In this document: positions 58,040 to 64,000 of the stretch, piece by piece
How the letters are laid out: each line of letters opens with the position of its first letter
Numbering within the stretch: position 1 is the stretch's first letter
Assembly: GCF_009017495.1 (NCBI RefSeq)
Contig: NZ_CP044990.1
Coordinates: 1,817,001-1,881,000, forward strand
Length of the DNA: 64,000 nucleotides
Source of the DNA: Deinococcus sp. AJ005
GTDB lineage: Bacteria; Deinococcota; Deinococci; Deinococcales; Deinococcaceae
Direction: 5' to 3'
The notes under the pieces: generated by a model
Told to the model about the DNA's origin: nothing
Databases searched by the model: none
The model's input: the letters and a program-made list of their open reading frames with translations, nothing else
Made by a program: the position numbers and the translations under genes

Positions 58040-59386
58040 TCAATTGTTCAGGCGTCCGCGAATGCGGCCCTTGCTGATAAAGCCGTCGTAGCGGCGCACC
58101 GTCAATTGAGCCTCAAGTTGCTTGAGGGTTTCCAGCGCCACGCCCACGATGATCAGCAGGCCCGTTCCCGAGAACTGGAAGGTGGTGATCCCGGTGATGC
58201 GCTGAACGATCTGCGGAATAACCGTCAAAACCACCAGGAAGATCGCGCCCCACAGGCTCAGGCGGCTGCTGATGCTGCCCAGATACTCGGTGGTGGGCGT
58301 GCCGGGCCGGACGCCGGGAATAAAGCCTCCGGCCTCGCGCAATTGCTCGGCAATCCGCTTGGGATCAAACTGCACGCTGTTGTACAGGTACGTGAAGCCG
58401 AAGATCAGTGTGGCTTCCAGCAGGATGTACAGCGGCTGCCCGAACACCAGATTGGAGTTGAGCCACGCGCTCACGCCCGGCGCGCGGGTGGCCGTGGCGC
58501 TGGCGATCAGGTTGGGAATGATCAGCATGGCGCTGGCGAAGATCACCGGAATCACCCCAGCTTGGTTGACCTTGATGGGCAGCCAGGTGGCCTGCCCCGC
58601 GCCCTGCTGTTTAGCTGCAGAAGCCGAACCAGCCGCCGCCGTCGGTGCACCGCCCCGCGCACGCGCGTAGGTGACCGGCACACGCCGCTCGCCCTGATAC
58701 ACGTACACGATGCCCGCAATCGTCACCAGGATGATGGCAATGAACGCCAGCAACGACAGCAGTTGGACCTGATCGGTGCGGAACAGTTGCGCCGTCGCCG
58801 CGATTTCGCGCGGGTAGGCCGAGATGATCCCCACCGTGATGATCAGCGAGATACCGTTGCCGATGCCGACCTCGGTGATGCGCTCGCCGATCCACATGGT
58901 AAAGGCGATCCCCGCCACCTGGGTCAGCACCATTACCAGCACCGTGAACAGGCCCGGCGTCCAGCCCACGGCCACATACGCCGCGTTGCTGGTCACGAAC
59001 AGTGAGAAGAACAGCGCCTGAACTGCGCCCAGTGCCACCGCCGAATAGCGGGTGAACTGGTTGATCTTCTTGCGCCCTTCCTCCCCTTCCTTGGACAGCT
59101 TTTCCAGGGCCGGGATGGTGGTGGTCATGAGCTGGATCACGATGCTGGCCGTGATGTACGGCAGCACCCCCAGCGCGAAGATCGAGAACTGCGAGAGATT
59201 GCCCCCCGAGATCATGCTGATCAAGCCGAACAGGCCACCCGAAGTGGCCTGGCTCAGCGCGGCGGTATTGACGCCTGGGGTAGGAATGGTGCTTCCCAGG
59301 CGGTACACCGCCAGCAGCAACAGGGTGAAGACAATCTTCCGCTGGAGATCCGGGATACGGAACGCGTCGCGGAAGGCGCGCAGCAT
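58040..59386 (-). CDS. secY: Protein translocase subunit SecY
   Basis: SecY forms the protein-conducting channel of the inner membrane. The 448-residue protein has ten hydrophobic helices, the N-terminal MLRAFRDAFRIPDLQRKI, and the cytosolic loop and plug regions typical of the family. A nonstandard insertion rich in Ala/Gly/Gln (RGGAPTAAAGSASAAKQQGA) lies in the cytosolic loop near residue 250. The ATG at 59386 follows the rplO stop by 1 nt. Confidence 0.97.
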   Translation of the reverse strand: MLRAFRDAFRIPDLQRKIVFTLLLLAVYRLGSTIPTPGVNTAALSQATSGGLFGLISMISGGNLSQFSIFALGVLPYITASIVIQLMTTTIPALEKLSKEGEEGRKKINQFTRYSAVALGAVQALFFSLFVTSNAAYVAVGWTPGLFTVLVMVLTQVAGIAFTMWIGERITEVGIGNGISLIITVGIISAYPREIAATAQLFRTDQVQLLSLLAFIAIILVTIAGIVYVYQGERRVPVTYARARGGAPTAAAGSASAAKQQGAGQATWLPIKVNQAGVIPVIFASAMLIIPNLIASATATRAPGVSAWLNSNLVFGQPLYILLEATLIFGFTYLYNSVQFDPKRIAEQLREAGGFIPGVRPGTPTTEYLGSISSRLSLWGAIFLVVLTVIPQIVQRITGITTFQFSGTGLLIIVGVALETLKQLEAQLTVRRYDGFISKGRIRGRLNN

Positions 59387-59387
59387 G

Positions 59388-59890
<503 letters not shown>

Positions 59891-59894
<4 letters not shown>

Positions 59895-60085
59895 TCTTCT
59901 ACCTCCAGCAGGTGCTGAACGGTTCTGATCATGCCGCGCAGGGCAGGATTGTCATTGACTTCACGGCTATCACCGATGCGGCGCAGACCCAGGGCCTTAA
60001 CGGTGTCCACCTGACTCTGGCGACGCCCGATCACGCTGCGCTTGAGGGTGATCTTGATGGCCTTGCCTTTTGACTCGCTGGTCAT
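59891..60085 (-). CDS. rpmD: 50S ribosomal protein L30
   Basis: A 64-residue L30: [27 protein letters not shown] and [16 protein letters not shown]. It lies between rpsE and rplO and overlaps both (TAATG and ATGA). Confidence 0.97.
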
Positions 60086-60690
60086 TATTGCGCACCTCCG
60101 GCTTCAGCCGCACCGGTCTGGGGGGTGGCCGCCTGGGCAGGGGCGGTCTGGGCAGCACTGGTTTGGGCTGGCTGGCCAGAACGCAGAACGTCTGTGCCAC
60201 GCAGCGCACGCACCTGCTTGGCGGTGCGCAGGTTACGCAGACCGTCGAACACGGCGTAGGCCACGTTGATCTTGTTGCGGCTGCCAATTTCCTTGGACAG
60301 CAGGTTGGTGATGCCCGCGAGTTCAGCAATCGAGCGCGGCACGGTTCCGGCAATCACGCCCGTACCGGGTCCGGCGGGCTTCAGGAGAACCTGAGACGTG
60401 CTGTTGACGCCCACGATGTCGTGCGGAATGGTGCCGTTTTCCACGGGAACCATGATCATGTTCTTCTTGGCGATGCTCTTGGCCTTCTCGATGGCCACGG
60501 GCACTTCCTTGGCCTTGCCGATCCCCATGCCCACGCGACCGTTGCGGTCACCCAGGATCACGAGAGCAGCAAAGCGGAAACGGCGTCCGCCCTGATAGGT
60601 CTTGGAGGTGCGGTTGACGAAGAGCATCTTTTCTTCGAATTCGCTGCTCTCGCGGTCCGCGTTGCGGTCATTTCTACGATTAAAAGTCAA
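60085..60690 (-). CDS. rpsE: 30S ribosomal protein S5
   Basis: A 201-residue S5: [25 protein letters not shown] and [23 protein letters not shown]. The TTG at 60690 is preferred because GGAGGG lies 5 nt before it, giving [13 protein letters not shown] 60696 is in frame. A C-terminal Ala/Gln/Thr-rich tail of about 35 residues follows the conserved part. Confidence 0.97.
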   Translation of the reverse strand: MTFNRRNDRNADRESSEFEEKMLFVNRTSKTYQGGRRFRFAALVILGDRNGRVGMGIGKAKEVPVAIEKAKSIAKKNMIMVPVENGTIPHDIVGVNSTSQVLLKPAGPGTGVIAGTVPRSIAELAGITNLLSKEIGSRNKINVAYAVFDGLRNLRTAKQVRALRGTDVLRSGQPAQTSAAQTAPAQAATPQTGAAEAGGAQ

Positions 60691-61017
60691 GGCCACCCTC
60701 CCGCGCCGCGTCTGCGAGCGCCTTCACGCGTCCGTGGAAACGGTACTGACCACGGTCAAACACCACCTGCTTGACGCCCTTCTCGGCGGCAGCTTCGGCC
60801 AGGGCCTTGCCCACGGCAGCGGCGTTCTCGGACTTGGTGCCGCCCATCAGCTTGGCGCTGCTCGCGGCAGCCAGCGTGGTGCCGTTTGTATCGTCGATGA
60901 TCTGGGCGTAGATGTGCTTGCTGGAGCGGAACACGCTCAGGCGTGGGCGCACTCCGGCGGCGACGCGAACCTTGCGGCGCGCACGCAGCTTGCGGCGGAC
61001 AGTATTCTGAGCAGCCA

Positions 61018-61018
<1 letters not shown>
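60680..61018 (-). CDS. rplR: 50S ribosomal protein L18
   Basis: A 112-residue L18, a 5S rRNA binder: [36 protein letters not shown] and [24 protein letters not shown]. It overlaps rplF (TAATG) and rpsE. Confidence 0.98.
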
Positions 61019-61575
<557 letters not shown>

Positions 61576-61664
61576 GAATGTCCTCCTTGCCTTAAGTCAG
61601 GGCTGAGCGGACTTGCAGTCATCTCAGTCTGAGGTCAGGTGTTTGTGGTTCGGGGCGGCCCCTT

Positions 61665-61690
61665 ACCAATTGCCTGGACCAATTGCTTGG
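61665..61690. repeat. 13-bp tandem repeat between rpsH and rplF
   Basis: ACCAATTGCCTGG (61665-61677) and ACCAATTGCTTGG (61678-61690) lie head to tail, differing at one base. Each holds the palindrome CAATTG. It lies in the untranslated gap between two ribosomal genes. Confidence 0.7.
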
Positions 61691-61728
61691 AACAGTTGTG
61701 CGGGCAGCTCAGGGTTAAGGAGCTGGCG

Positions 61729-62130
<402 letters not shown>

Positions 62131-62354
62131 GTGTCTCCTCCAGAGGCGCGGCGCTGGCCACTGCCCCGGCAGGTGCGGCCCACATCAAAATGATATGGAC
62201 TGCGGGTCTCCCCGTTGGAACGTTCGACGGTCAAAATCCGCCTTTCCTTCTGTTGGGTTGGAAGCCACCACTGGACGATCACCATTCAAAATTGGACGGT
62301 TCGTATCCAGAGGGGTACAGCATGAACATTACCGCACAGGTGCGGCAAGGAAGG
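62131..62354 (-). ncRNA. rpsH 5' leader, candidate regulatory RNA
   Basis: Transcription from the promoter at 62355-62383 would start near 62348, leaving an untranslated leader of about 218 nt with no gene. Near its 5' end GCCGCAC/GTGCGG forms a hairpin. The leader is long for this operon and precedes the S8 gene, so autoregulation is plausible but untested. Confidence 0.4.
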
Positions 62355-62383
62355 AGTATAGCAGGTCAGGAAGTGAGAGGCAA
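62355..62383 (-). promoter_or_regulatory. Strong promoter for rpsH-secY segment
   Basis: On the minus strand, -35 TTGCCT (62383-62378), a 17-nt spacer and -10 TATACT (62360-62355). It lies within the spc cluster, about 95 nt after a terminator-like hairpin. Confidence 0.75.
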
Positions 62384-62453
62384 CGCTCTCTGATGGTGAA
62401 TTCGTCAGCGGCTTCAGGCGCTCAAGCCAGATTGACAATCTCAAGCCAATGCT

Positions 62454-62477
62454 AAAAAAACCCCCCAATCGGGGAGT
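62454..62477 (-). terminator. Terminator after rpsN inside the spc cluster
   Basis: On the minus strand, CTCCCC pairs with GGGGGG (C-G and T-G pairs) around GATT and is followed by seven Ts (62460-62454). It lies 29 nt after the rpsN stop and splits the ribosomal cluster into two transcripts, or attenuates it. Confidence 0.7.
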
Positions 62478-62505
62478 CTCTTTTGATTCATTTTGATGAA
62501 TGTGC

Positions 62506-62691
62506 TTACCAGCTTGCTTTACGCACGCCGGGCAATTCACCCTTGTGCGCCATCTCGCGGATGCAGATGCGGCACATGCCGAAGAAACGGTAGTAGCTAC
62601 GGGCACGGCCACAGCGCGAGCAGCGGCTGTAGTCCTGCACCTTGAACTTGTGGCCACGCGCGGCCTTGACAACTTTAGAGGTATTAGCCAT
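62506..62691 (-). CDS. rpsN: 30S ribosomal protein S14, zinc type
   Basis: A 61-residue S14 of the short zinc-binding (type Z) form: Cys-x2-Cys in [14 protein letters not shown] and Cys-x2-Cys in [23 protein letters not shown]. It lies 18 nt after rplE. Confidence 0.98.
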   Translation of the reverse strand: MANTSKVVKAARGHKFKVQDYSRCSRCGRARSYYRFFGMCRICIREMAHKGELPGVRKASW

Positions 62692-62709
62692 AACGTCCTT
62701 TGCCCCCGC

Positions 62710-63249
<540 letters not shown>

Positions 63250-63309
63250 GTTTCTACCTTTCGGGCGGACGGGTCGCCCAGGTCACGCGCGGTGGCGTGA
63301 CCCTGGAAA

Positions 63310-64000
<691 letters not shown>

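Overview
The window looks like a chromosomal segment of a GC-rich bacterium of the genus Deinococcus (phylum Deinococcota). The evidence is the cinA-ligT-recA operon order, a CsoR with Cys-His-His ligands as in Thermus, recognisable Deinococcus-type ribosomal proteins, and many start codons placed 5-7 nt after a TANNNT -10 element (leaderless mRNAs), which is characteristic of this group. No rRNA, tRNA or CRISPR array was seen.

Layout. 1-6.0 kb: a partial secreted protein overlapping sufC (minus strand), then a TolQ/TolR/TonB-like energy-transduction operon and a secreted protein. 6.0-20.6 kb: housekeeping genes (coaX, a cobalamin-type binding protein, a P-loop kinase, a DUF47-Pit phosphate transporter pair with a Pho-box-like site, purU, a telA/kinase/phosphotransferase operon, a split YdcZ-type transporter with a MarR regulator, a PQQ-type sugar dehydrogenase, aroA). 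20.9-25.4 kb: ilvA behind a probable leader-peptide attenuator, a two-component system, and a secreted HhH protein whose best start codon is ATT. 25.4-27.2 kb: a roadblock-family gene broken by a nonsense codon, next to an IS4-family element with a perfect 9-bp target duplication. 27.2-30.5 kb: copper homeostasis (copZ-csoR and copA) with two matching CsoR-type promoters. 31.1-34.4 kb: cinA-ligT-recA. 34.4-44.2 kb: era, an SDR, a Yip1-type membrane protein, a transglutaminase/alpha-E/ATP-grasp cluster, plsX with an NYN protein and DUF309, trxA, and an RBBP9-like hydrolase.

44.2-64.0 kb holds the minus-strand spc and alpha ribosomal clusters (rplN to secY-adk, and infA-rpmJ-rpsM-rpsK-rpsD-rpoA-rplQ). 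They are separated by a self-contained operon of about 9.2 kb on the same strand: SWIM zinc finger - DUF5691 - YcxB-like membrane protein - MoxR AAA+ ATPase - AT-rich cargo gene - DUF5682 - 126-aa protein - VWA protein. It has its own promoter, overlapped by a 22-bp palindrome, and is bounded upstream by the adk terminator.

This MoxR/VWA/DUF5682/SWIM operon, with an AT-rich foreign-looking gene inserted between its ATPase and its DUF5682 gene, is the best candidate here for a poorly described biological system. Other points worth a second look are the ilvA attenuator, the ATT start codon, the nonsense-mutated roadblock gene beside the IS, the paired CsoR promoters, and regulatory RNA candidates upstream of rpsD and rpsH. 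Functions are assigned from motifs read by eye; no database search was run.
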